Source: Bosea beijingensis
GTDB lineage: Bacteria; Pseudomonadota; Alphaproteobacteria; Rhizobiales; Beijerinckiaceae
Assembly: GCF_030758975.1 (NCBI RefSeq)
Contig: NZ_CP132359.1
Location: forward strand, 2,889,366-2,953,365
Length of the DNA stretch: 64,000 nucleotides
Direction of reading: 5' to 3'
Positions 34,983 to 42,952 of this stretch are shown here, piece by piece. The stretch's first letter is position 1; each line of letters starts with the position of its first letter. A program made the translations under genes and the position numbers. The notes beneath the pieces were generated by a model. It saw nothing but the letters and a program-made list of their open reading frames with translations. It had not been told where the DNA came from and did no database searches.

Positions 34983-35809
34983 CCGCGCACCCGCTCCCGC
35001 AGGACCGCGCGCCGATGCGCCGCTATCCCGACCAGTGGGAACGCTATTCGCTGCGCGAGCGCATCGTGCAGTGGATCTGGCTCGGCGGTATCGCCATCGC
35101 TGCGGCCTGGTCGGTCTCGGCGCTCGACATCGAATGGGCCTTCTTCGCCGACGCGCATGAGCAGGCGGCCGACCTGATCTCGCGGATGTGGCCACCGCGC
35201 TGGTCCTATCTGCCGCGCATCGTCCAGCCGCTGATCGAGACGCTGCATATCGCGACGCTCGGCACGATGATCGCCATCGTCTTCGCGCTGCCGGTCGCCT
35301 TCCTCGCCGCGCGCAACACCACCTACAACCAGGCGACTTGGCTGATCGGCCGGGCCATGCTGGTCTTGTCGCGCTCGATCAATACGGTGATCTGGGGGCT
35401 GCTCTTCGTCGCGATCTTCGGGCCGGGACCGGTCGCCGGCATCTGCGCGGTTGCCGCCCGTTCCATCGGCTTCATCGCCAAGCTCGTCGCCGAGGCGATC
35501 GAGGAGGTCGATGCCGGCCAGATCGAGGCGGTGGAATCGACCGGAGCCAGCACCTTGCAGGTCTATGGTGTCGCCATCCTCCCGCAGATCCTGCCTGTGC
35601 TGATCGGCACCTCGATCTATCGCTGGGACATCAACGTGCGCGAGTCGAGCGTGCTCGGCTTCGTCGGCGCGGGCGGCATCGGGCTCCTGCTCTACGCCTC
35701 GATCAACCAGTTCGCCTGGTCGCAGGCGATCGTGATCCTGATCGCCATCCTCGGCATCGTCATCATCAGCGAGGCGCTCTCGGCCTATGTCCGCTCCCGC
35801 ATTGTCTGA
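34979..35809 (+). CDS. PhnE-like ABC transporter permease 2
   Basis: A 276-residue permease of the same family, with RSINTVIWGLLFVAIFGPG, EAA loop QIEAVESTGASTLQVYG and GFVGAGGIGLLL. Start 34979 is fixed by the ATGA overlap with permease 1. The paired PhnE1/PhnE2 arrangement is usual for rhizobial phosphonate-type importers. Its 3' end overlaps the HAD gene by 23 bases. Confidence 0.92.
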   Translation: MTAHPLPQDRAPMRRYPDQWERYSLRERIVQWIWLGGIAIAAAWSVSALDIEWAFFADAHEQAADLISRMWPPRWSYLPRIVQPLIETLHIATLGTMIAIVFALPVAFLAARNTTYNQATWLIGRAMLVLSRSINTVIWGLLFVAIFGPGPVAGICAVAARSIGFIAKLVAEAIEEVDAGQIEAVESTGASTLQVYGVAILPQILPVLIGTSIYRWDINVRESSVLGFVGAGGIGLLLYASINQFAWSQAIVILIAILGIVIISEALSAYVRSRIV

Positions 35810-36692
35810 ACCGCGGGGCGAGACCGCCTTTCCCGGCGGCCTCTCCGCGCTCGTCGACCGCTATGACGGCTTCCTGCTCGACCAATGGGGCGTGCTGCAT
35901 GACGGCACGCGGCCCTATCCCGATGCGGTCGCCTGCCTCGAACGCCTGCGGGCTGCGGGCAAGGCCGTGATCATCCTGTCCAATTCCGGCCGGAGCGGCC
36001 GCGACAACGAGGCCGTGCTCGCCAGCATGGGCTTTCCCCGCGATCTCTATGATCGCGTCGCTTCGGCGGGTGACGATGCGCGCGAGGCGCTGCTGGAGCG
36101 TTCCGAGTCGGCCTATCGCGCTCTCGGCTCGCGCTGCCTGCTGCTGGCGCGGCCGGGCGAGGATCGTCTGGCGGCCGGGCTCGGCCTGACGCTGGTGGAG
36201 GCGCCGGAGGCGGCCGATTTCCTGTTCGTGATGAGCATGGACCCCGACACACAGTCGGTCGCAGGATGGAAACCGGTGCTGGAGCAGGCCTTGCGGCGCG
36301 GCCTGCCGATGGTCTGCGGCAATCCCGACCGCTACCGTGTCCATGCCGACGGCACGCTTCACGAAGCGCCGGGGCTGGCCGCGCTGATCTACGAGGAGAT
36401 GGGCGGCACGGTGCATTACCACGGCAAGCCGCATCCGCGGATCTACCGGAGCTGCCTGCGCTATCTCGATCTCCCGGCCGAGCGCCTGCTCGCCATAGGG
36501 GATTCGCTGGAGCATGATGTCGCGGGCGCGGCGGGGGCTGGTATCGATGTGGCCTTCATCGCAGGCGGCATCCATCGCGGCGATCTCGACTGGAGCGGAG
36601 ACGGCGAGGTTGATCCCGAGAGCTGCCGCCGGCTGTTCACGCGCGAGGGCCTGCAGCCGCGCTACGGCCTGTCCTGGTTCGCCTGGGGCTGA
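35787..36692 (+). CDS. HAD-IIA phosphatase coupled to the PhnDCEE-type importer
   Basis: A 301-residue HAD hydrolase of subclass IIA. Motif I is LLDQWGVLHDG, with the nucleophile Asp followed by Gln-Trp-Gly as in the TIGR01459-type hydrolases, and the cap contains NPDRYRVHADG. Motif III Lys is in HGKPHPRIY and motif IV in AIGDSLEHDVAGA. Its start lies 23 bases inside the upstream permease gene, which strongly ties it to the importer. It probably removes phosphate from the imported compound in the cytoplasm. The substrate is unknown. Confidence 0.88.
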   Translation: MSAPALSEPRGETAFPGGLSALVDRYDGFLLDQWGVLHDGTRPYPDAVACLERLRAAGKAVIILSNSGRSGRDNEAVLASMGFPRDLYDRVASAGDDAREALLERSESAYRALGSRCLLLARPGEDRLAAGLGLTLVEAPEAADFLFVMSMDPDTQSVAGWKPVLEQALRRGLPMVCGNPDRYRVHADGTLHEAPGLAALIYEEMGGTVHYHGKPHPRIYRSCLRYLDLPAERLLAIGDSLEHDVAGAAGAGIDVAFIAGGIHRGDLDWSGDGEVDPESCRRLFTREGLQPRYGLSWFAWG

Positions 36693-36876
36693 TCCGAACA
36701 CGCGGACGTCGATCGGGTTGACGCCGTTCGCATGAAAGCGCGTGGCGCGCGCTGCTTCCGCATCGCAAATTCTCCACGTCAGTCAGAGAAACCATCCTCT
36801 TGTAAAATTTCACAACATGTCTACGCTTCCCCTCAACGGGCGCCGATCAAGAGCGCCTTCGTGGAGGAAACCGGGA

Positions 36877-37638
36877 ATGGCGCGCAACGCGGCCCAGCCC
36901 CAACAGGCCGAGACGGGCGAGGCGCCGGCGCCGAAGCGGCGCAATCGCGTCAACCTGTTCGAACTCGCCTATGAGCGCATCGAGGCGCTGCTGATCACCT
37001 GCGAGCTTCCGCCAGGCCGCCTGCTGTCGCTTCAGGACCTGCAGGATATGACCGGCTATGGCCGCACGCCGGTCCATCACGCCGTCAACCGGCTGGCGAC
37101 GGACACCCTGATCGTCGTCCGTCCGCGCCATGGCCTTCAGATCGCGCCGATCGATCTGGCGCGGGAGCGTGTGTTGCTGCGCCTGCGGCGCGATCTCGAG
37201 CGCTTCGTCATCGGGCTCGCGGCGGAGAGGGCCGGGCCTTCCCATCGTAACCAGCTCCTGCATATCGAGCGCCTGTTGCGCGAGCGCCGGGACAGCCTGA
37301 GCCTCGCCGATTTCAACACGCTGGATCGCCGGATCGATGAAACGGTCCTGGCGGCCGCGGCAGAGCCCTTCCTCCAGCATACGCTGCGCCCGCTGCACAC
37401 GATCTTCCGGCGCATCGGCTTCATCTATCACAGCGCGATGCCGCAGCGGGTGAGCCTGGCGGTGTCGATCGACCATCATATCGCGGTCCTGAACGCCATT
37501 GCGGCGCGGCGCGCGGATGAGGCCGTCGCGGCCTCGGACGCGCTGATCGGCTTCGTGGACGGCATGTTCGACGAACTGGAAGCGGCGATCGACCCGTCCC
37601 TGCTGGATTGCCGGGTCGAGCCGCTGCTGAAGACCTGA
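36877..37638 (+). CDS. GntR-family transcriptional regulator
   Basis: A 253-residue regulator with an N-terminal winged helix (about 30-85; LSLQDLQDMTGYGRTPVHHA) and an all-helical C-terminal effector domain of the FCD type (about 100-235), including RRIDETVLAAAAEPFL. The start is the ATG at 36877, preceded by GGAGGA nine bases upstream; in-frame ATGs at 36742 and 36817 lack a ribosome site. It lies 19 bases upstream of a dehydrogenase and is probably co-transcribed with the amino-acid-type importer that follows. Confidence 0.87.
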   Translation: MARNAAQPQQAETGEAPAPKRRNRVNLFELAYERIEALLITCELPPGRLLSLQDLQDMTGYGRTPVHHAVNRLATDTLIVVRPRHGLQIAPIDLARERVLLRLRRDLERFVIGLAAERAGPSHRNQLLHIERLLRERRDSLSLADFNTLDRRIDETVLAAAAEPFLQHTLRPLHTIFRRIGFIYHSAMPQRVSLAVSIDHHIAVLNAIAARRADEAVAASDALIGFVDGMFDELEAAIDPSLLDCRVEPLLKT

Positions 37639-37657
37639 CGGAAGGAACCACCGGACC

Positions 37658-38635
37658 ATGCGCATTGTCTTCCACGGCGAGAACGCCGCTTCTTTCAGCC
37701 ACGGTTTCGCTGAGCTGGTCGGCGACAAGGCCGAGATCAGCCTCCTGCCCGACCATCTCGAAGCCGGGGCGGATCAGCAAGCCTATGCCGAGGCCGAAGT
37801 GATCGTCGGCGTGAAGTTCGGTGCCGATCTGCCGCAGCCCGCCGGGCTCAAGCTGTTCCATGTGCCCGGCGCCGGCTACGACATGGTCGATCTTGTGGCG
37901 CTCCCGGCATCGGCCGCCGTCTGCAACTGCTTCGGGCACGAGCAGGCGATCGCCGAATACGTGATGGCGGCGCTGCTGACGCGCAACATCCCGCTCGCCG
38001 ATGCCGACCGGCGCCTGCGGCAGGGCGACTGGGCTTATTGGGCCGGTGCGCCGGAACGCGTTCATGGCGAGATCGCCGGCCAGACTATCGGCCTCCTCGG
38101 CTTCGGCCATATCGGCAAGGCGATCGCGGCGCGGGCCAAGGCCTTCGAGATGAAGGTTCATGTCGCCAATCGCAGCGCGGTGCCGTCTTCTGCGCTGGTC
38201 GACCGCGCCTTCACGCTCGATGCGCTCGCGGAATTCTGCGCTTCGGTCGATGCCGTGGTCGTTTCCGTGCCGTTCACCGCGGAGACCAAGGGGATTGTCG
38301 GCACCGCCGCCTTCGCCGCGATGCGGCCGGGCGCCGTGGTGATCAATGTCGGGCGCGGCCCGACCATCGACGAGCAGGCCCTGTTCGACGCCCTGAAGGC
38401 CGGCCGGATCGGCGGGGCGATCATCGACACCTGGTACCGCTACCCCAGCGTTGGGGACAGCAATCCGCTGCCCGCAAATCTGCCTTTCCATGAGCTTTCA
38501 AACGTTTTAATGACGCCGCACATGTCCGGGTGGACCAGCGGCACGATCAGCCGCCGGCAGGGGGTCATTGCCGAGAACATCAAGCGCCGCTTCGCCGGCG
38601 AACCGCTCGTCAACGTCGTGCGCGCCAGCGCCTGA
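37658..38635 (+). CDS. D-2-hydroxyacid dehydrogenase-family protein, catalytic Glu replaced
   Basis: A 325-residue NAD(P)-dependent enzyme related to phosphoglycerate dehydrogenase. The nucleotide-binding motif is GLLGFGHIG (145-153); catalytic Arg233 (INVGRG) and His288 (LMTPHMSG) are present. The third family residue, Glu in DVFxxEP, is Tyr262 here (IDTWYRYPS), so chemistry or substrate range may differ. It sits between a GntR regulator and a polar amino-acid ABC importer and probably reduces or oxidises the imported acid or a product of it. Confidence 0.85.
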   Translation: MRIVFHGENAASFSHGFAELVGDKAEISLLPDHLEAGADQQAYAEAEVIVGVKFGADLPQPAGLKLFHVPGAGYDMVDLVALPASAAVCNCFGHEQAIAEYVMAALLTRNIPLADADRRLRQGDWAYWAGAPERVHGEIAGQTIGLLGFGHIGKAIAARAKAFEMKVHVANRSAVPSSALVDRAFTLDALAEFCASVDAVVVSVPFTAETKGIVGTAAFAAMRPGAVVINVGRGPTIDEQALFDALKAGRIGGAIIDTWYRYPSVGDSNPLPANLPFHELSNVLMTPHMSGWTSGTISRRQGVIAENIKRRFAGEPLVNVVRASA

Positions 38636-38723
38636 CGCGCCCGGGGCAATCAGGTTCTTCAACAACCGGCCACAAGAAGCCGGGCCAAGACAAGCGGCGC
38701 CGCCGCATCAGAGGAGACATCAG

Positions 38724-39527
38724 GTGAAACTGCTCAAGCATCTCAAGATTGCCGGCATGGCTCTCGCGCTCGGCGCCGGCATGCTCGCCGCCGGCCAGGC
38801 CTCGGCCCAGTCGGTGACCGACATCATCAAGCGCGGCTCGGTGAAGATCGGCGTGCTGATCGGCGCGCCGCCCTACGGCTCGGTCGATTCTCAGGGCAAT
38901 GCCATCGGCTACGATGCAGACGTCATCGCGCTCATCGGCAAGTATCTCGGCGTCAAGGTCGAGATGGTTCAGCTCACCCCGCCGGCCCGCATCCCGGCGC
39001 TGGAAGCCAACAAGGTCGACTTCCTCGTCGCCACGCTGGCGCCGACCCCGGAACGCGCCAAGGCGGTGATGTTCTCGATCCCGTACAGCGCCTTCCAGAC
39101 CGGCGTCTATGCCAAGAAGGGCGTCGCCATCAAGACCTGGGCCGATCTCAAGGGCAAGAAGGTCGGCGTCAACCGCGGCTCCAGCGTCGAGCGCGAGTTC
39201 ACCAATCGCGAGAAGGAACTGAACCTCACGATCCTGCGCTTCGAGGACGACGCCACCACGATGCAGGCGCTGTTCTCCGGCCAGGTCGAGGCCATCGCCG
39301 GCCCGGACGCGCAGGCCAACGCTGCCATGAAGGCGCGCGGCGAGACCGAGACCGAGCTCAAGTTCGTCTTCGGCGTGCAGCCGAACTCGATGACCATGCG
39401 CAAGGACGCCTATGAGCTGCGCCAGTGGCTCAACAACTTCATCTACTACGTCAAGCAGAACGGCGAGCTCGACGCCATCGCCCAGAAGTGGGTCGGCAGC
39501 CCGCTGCCGCCGCTCCCGACCTTCTGA
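38724..39527 (+). CDS. Polar amino-acid-type ABC transporter binding protein
   Basis: A 267-residue family-3 solute-binding protein with a signal peptide ending near ASAQS (residue 27). The mature part begins VTDIIKRGSVKIGVLIGAPP and contains the typical DFLVATLAPTPERAK block. The start is probably GTG at 38724, eight bases after GAGGAG; no suitable ATG exists before the signal peptide. It is the receptor of the importer 38724-41692, likely for an amino acid or amino-acid-like acid. Confidence 0.9.
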   Translation: MKLLKHLKIAGMALALGAGMLAAGQASAQSVTDIIKRGSVKIGVLIGAPPYGSVDSQGNAIGYDADVIALIGKYLGVKVEMVQLTPPARIPALEANKVDFLVATLAPTPERAKAVMFSIPYSAFQTGVYAKKGVAIKTWADLKGKKVGVNRGSSVEREFTNREKELNLTILRFEDDATTMQALFSGQVEAIAGPDAQANAAMKARGETETELKFVFGVQPNSMTMRKDAYELRQWLNNFIYYVKQNGELDAIAQKWVGSPLPPLPTF

Positions 39528-39537
39528 TCCGACGTCG

Positions 39538-39595
39538 CGATCGGATTTTCCGATCGGATCCGCTGATGTCCCGGCGCGCAAGCTGAGCGCGCCGG
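39538..39595 (+). other. Two intercistronic stem-loops after the binding-protein gene
   Basis: First hairpin: CGATCGGA-ttt-TCCGATCG (39538-39556). Second: CCGGCGCGC with GCGCGCCGG (39571-39595). Both are perfect stems in the 107-base gap between the binding protein and the first permease. They probably limit readthrough and protect the receptor mRNA. Confidence 0.7.
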
Positions 39596-39634
39596 AGACC
39601 CCTCGTCGACCTTCCCGGACGAAGGAGCGCGCCT

Positions 39635-40327
39635 TTGCTCTTCCAAGACGTCTTTTCCAAATGGCCGATGATCCTGAACGGGGTCTGGCTCACGATCGTG
39701 CTGTCCTTCGTCGCGATCGCGCTCGGCCTCGTGCTGGCGACCGCGCTGACCGCGCTACGCAGCCTCGCGGGCGCATGGGCTGGCTATATCGTCGACGCCT
39801 ATGTCGAGCTGATGCGCAACACGCCGTTCCTGGTGCAGCTCTTCATGATCTTCTTCGGGCTTCCCCAGATCGGCATCCGCCTCAACGGGCTCGAAGCCTC
39901 CCTGCTGGCGATGACGCTCAATCTCGCGGCCTATGCCACCGAGATCATCCGCGCCGGCGTCGACTCCATCCATAAATCGCAGATCGAGGCCGGGCTCGCG
40001 CTCGCCATGACCCGGTGGCAGGTACTGAAGCACGTCGTGCTGCAGCCGGCCTTCGCCCGGGTCTGGCCGGCGCTGTCGAGCCAGTTCGTGCTGATGATGC
40101 TGGCTTCCAGCATCTGCTCCTTCGTCTCGGTGCAAGAATTGTCGGGCACGGCGGCGATCATCGAGCAGGATACGTTCCGCTCGTTCGAGACCTACATCGT
40201 CGTCACCGTGCTCTATCTGGTGATGGCGCTCTCGTTCAAACTCTTCCTGAACTGGCTCGGCCGGAAGCTCTTCCCGCAGGTCTCGGGCCTCGCCCGCCTC
40301 ACCGAAGCGCATGGGGAGGCCGCCTGA
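39635..40327 (+). CDS. Polar amino-acid-type ABC transporter permease 1
   Basis: A 230-residue permease of the HisM/GlnP family with about five helices and the EAA loop QIEAGLALAMTRWQVLKHV. The best start is TTG at 39635, eight bases after AAGGAG; the first ATG (39661 region) would remove the N-terminal segment LFQDVFSKWP that is common in the family. It overlaps the next permease at TGATG. Confidence 0.9.
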   Translation: MLFQDVFSKWPMILNGVWLTIVLSFVAIALGLVLATALTALRSLAGAWAGYIVDAYVELMRNTPFLVQLFMIFFGLPQIGIRLNGLEASLLAMTLNLAAYATEIIRAGVDSIHKSQIEAGLALAMTRWQVLKHVVLQPAFARVWPALSSQFVLMMLASSICSFVSVQELSGTAAIIEQDTFRSFETYIVVTVLYLVMALSFKLFLNWLGRKLFPQVSGLARLTEAHGEAA

Positions 40328-40980
40328 TGCAGACCTTCGGTTGGCCAGAGGCCCTCTTCATCCTGCGCTCCGCCGGCTGGACGCTGGCGCTGACTGCGAT
40401 CGCCTTCTTCATCGGGAGCATCATCGGGGGCGCCTTCGCGATCATGCGCCTGTCGCGGCTGCGCTGGTTGCGCCGCTTCGCATCCGGCTACATTCTGGTG
40501 ATCCAGTCGATCCCGGTGCTCATGGTGCTGTTCATGAGCTATTACGGGCTCTCGGCGCTCGGCATTGAACTGCCGCCCTTCCTCGCGGCTTCGGCCTCGC
40601 TCTCGATCTATGTCTCGGCCTATCTCGCCGAGATCTGGCGCGGTTCGATCGAATCCGTGCCGCGCCAGCAATGGGAGGGCTCGGCCTCGCTGGCGCATAC
40701 GACGGCGCAGACCTATCGCCATGTCATCCTGCCGCAGGCGGTGCGCATCTCGCTGCCGCCGACGGTCGGCTTCCTCGTCCAGCTCGTGAAGAATACCTCG
40801 ATCGTGCAGGTCGTGGGCTTCGTCGACCTGATGCGCGCCGGCATGCTGGTCAACAACGCGACCTACCAGGCCTTCCAGATCTTCACGCTGGTCGGGGCGA
40901 TCTATTTCGCGATCTGCTTCCCGCTCTCCCGGCTCAGCCGCCATCTCGAAAAGGTGATGAATGCCAGCCGTTCTCATTGA
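40327..40980 (+). CDS. Polar amino-acid-type ABC transporter permease 2
   Basis: A 217-residue permease of the same family with ALTAIAFFIGSIIGGAFAIM as first helix and EAA loop QWEGSASLAHTTAQTYRHV. The start is the ATG at 40327, overlapping the stop of permease 1 by one base. It overlaps the ATPase gene by 20 bases. Confidence 0.92.
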   Translation: MQTFGWPEALFILRSAGWTLALTAIAFFIGSIIGGAFAIMRLSRLRWLRRFASGYILVIQSIPVLMVLFMSYYGLSALGIELPPFLAASASLSIYVSAYLAEIWRGSIESVPRQQWEGSASLAHTTAQTYRHVILPQAVRISLPPTVGFLVQLVKNTSIVQVVGFVDLMRAGMLVNNATYQAFQIFTLVGAIYFAICFPLSRLSRHLEKVMNASRSH

Positions 40981-41692
40981 AGGCATCCACAAGCGCTTCG
41001 GCTCGCTGGAGGTGCTGAAAGGCGTCTCGCTCAGCGTGGATGCCGGGCAGGTCGTGGCGATCATCGGTCGCTCGGGCTCGGGCAAATCGACGCTCCTGCG
41101 CTGCATCAACGGTCTCGAGAGCTTCCATGCCGGGAAGATCGAGGTCGCCGGCCACACGATGACCCAGGACCCGACGAAGCTGCGCGAATTGCGCAAGGAT
41201 GTCGGCATCGTCTTCCAGAGCTACAACCTGTTCCCGCATCTGACGGTGGGGCAGAACATCATGCTCTCGCCGCGCATCACCAAGAACGTGCCGCAGGCGC
41301 AGGCCCTGACGCTCGCCAAGGAGGTGCTGGCGCAGGTCGGCCTCTCCGAGAAGTTCGACAGCTACCCGGACAACCTCTCCGGCGGCCAGCAGCAGCGCGT
41401 CGCGATCGCCCGTTCACTGGCGATGCAGCCCAAGGTGATGCTGTTCGACGAGGTGACCTCGGCGCTCGATCCGGAACTGACCGGCGAAGTGCTGCTGGTG
41501 ATGGAGAAGCTCGCCAAGGGCGGCATGACCATGCTGCTGGTGACGCACGAGATGAATTTCGCACGTACCGTGGCGGACACCACCGTCTTCATGCATCAGG
41601 GGCTGATCTGGGAGAGCGGACCGTCCAAGGAGCTCTTCGCCAATCCGCAGACGCCGGAGCTCGCCAATTTCGTCAAGGCGGGCGCTCACTGA
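40961..41692 (+). CDS. Polar amino-acid-type ABC transporter ATPase (GlnQ-like)
   Basis: A 243-residue ATPase with Walker A GRSGSGKS (near residue 36), Q-loop IVFQSYNLFPHLTV, signature LSGGQQQRVAIA, Walker B VMLFDEVTSALD and the switch His in LVTHEMNFA. Length and motifs match GlnQ/HisP/AapP. It completes the importer starting at 38724. Because it is of the AapP family, it or a gene elsewhere could in principle also serve the aapJQM unit, which lacks an ATPase; that is speculation. Confidence 0.95.
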   Translation: MPAVLIEGIHKRFGSLEVLKGVSLSVDAGQVVAIIGRSGSGKSTLLRCINGLESFHAGKIEVAGHTMTQDPTKLRELRKDVGIVFQSYNLFPHLTVGQNIMLSPRITKNVPQAQALTLAKEVLAQVGLSEKFDSYPDNLSGGQQQRVAIARSLAMQPKVMLFDEVTSALDPELTGEVLLVMEKLAKGGMTMLLVTHEMNFARTVADTTVFMHQGLIWESGPSKELFANPQTPELANFVKAGAH

Positions 41693-41726
41693 GCGCCCGT
41701 TACTGACACGGCTCGCCCGGTCAGTA
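41680..41726. terminator. Back-to-back hairpins between convergent operons
   Basis: GGGCGCTCA-c-TGAGCGCCC spans the ATPase stop codon (41680-41698), and TACTGAC pairs with GTCAGTA (41701-41707 and 41720-41726) just before the end of the minus-strand RidA gene. With only 28 bases between the two genes, they probably end transcription in both directions. There is no T-run. Confidence 0.5.
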
Positions 41727-42107
41727 GACGGCCGTCGCCTCGACCTCGACCACGAATTCCGGCCGGCTGAAACCGGCGACGACGAGCAGCGTCGAGGCGG
41801 GCTTGACCGGGCAATCGGCCAGAGCCTCGTCGCGTGCCTTCATGTAAGCCGGCATGTACCGGCGGTCGGTGACGAAGGCGTTGAGGCGCACGACATTCGC
41901 CATCGACAAGCCGCCCTCGCGCAGGATCGCGGCGATGCTCTCGAAGCAGATGCGAGCCTGCTCGCCAGCATCCTCGGGGACGCTGCCGTCCGCGGCCACG
42001 CCGAGCTGGCCGGAGGTGACGAGAACGCCCTGCGCCGCCGCCTTCATGCCGTGGGAATACTGCCCGAAGGGCGGGGCGAGCGAAGCGGGCGTGAGCGGCT
42101 GTTTCAT
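41721..42107 (-). CDS. RidA/YjgF-family protein (reactive imine deaminase-like)
   Basis: A 128-residue protein of the YjgF/YER057c/UK114 family. It has PPFGQYSHG near the N-terminus, the family stretch ENxxAIL as ESIAAILREGG, and VVRLNAFVTDRR with a conserved Arg near ATDCPVKPASTLL. RidA proteins release ammonia from enamine/imine intermediates. The start is given as ATG 42107 (MKQPLTPASL); an ATG at 42128 is possible. It is the last gene of the minus-strand Pot-type importer unit, 13 or more bases after the creatininase-family gene. Confidence 0.85.
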   Translation of the reverse strand: MKQPLTPASLAPPFGQYSHGMKAAAQGVLVTSGQLGVAADGSVPEDAGEQARICFESIAAILREGGLSMANVVRLNAFVTDRRYMPAYMKARDEALADCPVKPASTLLVVAGFSRPEFVVEVEATAVY

Positions 42108-42141
42108 GAGCTGTTGATCCAGAGGCATATCGGGCGGCTAG

Positions 42142-42942
42142 TTACCATGCGGGCCGGGTATTAAGCGAGGTGAGCGGGAAGCGCTCGACCTCGCCGAGAA
42201 GCTCGACCAGCCGGTCGACGGCGAAATCCAGCGTCGCCTCGCCCTTCGCCGCGGTTGCAAGCGTGGCGTCGCCGCAGGCACCGGCTGGGTTGAGATCCTG
42301 CGCCTGCCAGCCCGGCTTGGCGCCGCCGCCGAGAGCGATATGGCGGAACCGATCGTCCCATTCCGTGGTTGCCGGGCGGAAATCCTGGGCCTTCTCCATC
42401 ACGACATTGGGAGCGTCCAGCGCCAGCATGACCGAGGTCTCCATGTCACCGGCATGGATGCCATGACGCATCTCATGGTCGGAATAGAGCCCCTCTGGCA
42501 TGCCGAGACCGAACCAGCTCACGCTGAAGACCAGCATGTTGTGCCGCACGCGCAGTTCGCGGGCGACGATGTCCATCGTGCTGATATTGCCGCCATGGCT
42601 GTTGAGCAGCACCATCTTGCGCACGCCGGATGCCGCAACGCAGGCGCCGATCTCGCACCACATGGTAATCAGCGTCGCGGCCGAATGGGTCAGCGTGCCC
42701 GGATAGCGCGCATGCTCGTTGCTCTTGCCGATCGACTGGCGCGGCAGGAACAGAACCGGGCTCTCCTCCGGCAGCTTGCGGGCGAGGCGCTCGACGACGC
42801 CGCCGACCACGGCGGCATCGACCGAGAGCGGCAGATGCGGACCGTGCTGCTCGGTGGCGCCGACCGGCAGGACGGCGATCAGCTTGCCGTGGTCGAGCTG
42901 CGAGAAGGCCTCGCTGGTATAGTCGGACCAGTAGCGTTTCAC
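42142..42942 (-). CDS. Creatininase-family amidohydrolase
   Basis: A 266-residue metal-dependent hydrolase. The metal-site motif is PVGATEQHGPHLPLSVDA (Glu31, His33, Asp42), with NSHGGN (His117) and GDMETSV (Glu169), as in creatininase and related cyclic-amide hydrolases. It lies ten bases after the fused permease gene, so it probably opens a lactam, cyclic ureide or similar compound brought in by the importer. Creatinine itself is only one possibility; family members also act on other amides. Confidence 0.9.
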   Translation of the reverse strand: MKRYWSDYTSEAFSQLDHGKLIAVLPVGATEQHGPHLPLSVDAAVVGGVVERLARKLPEESPVLFLPRQSIGKSNEHARYPGTLTHSAATLITMWCEIGACVAASGVRKMVLLNSHGGNISTMDIVARELRVRHNMLVFSVSWFGLGMPEGLYSDHEMRHGIHAGDMETSVMLALDAPNVVMEKAQDFRPATTEWDDRFRHIALGGGAKPGWQAQDLNPAGACGDATLATAAKGEATLDFAVDRLVELLGEVERFPLTSLNTRPAW

Positions 42943-42952
42943 GGCTTTCTCC

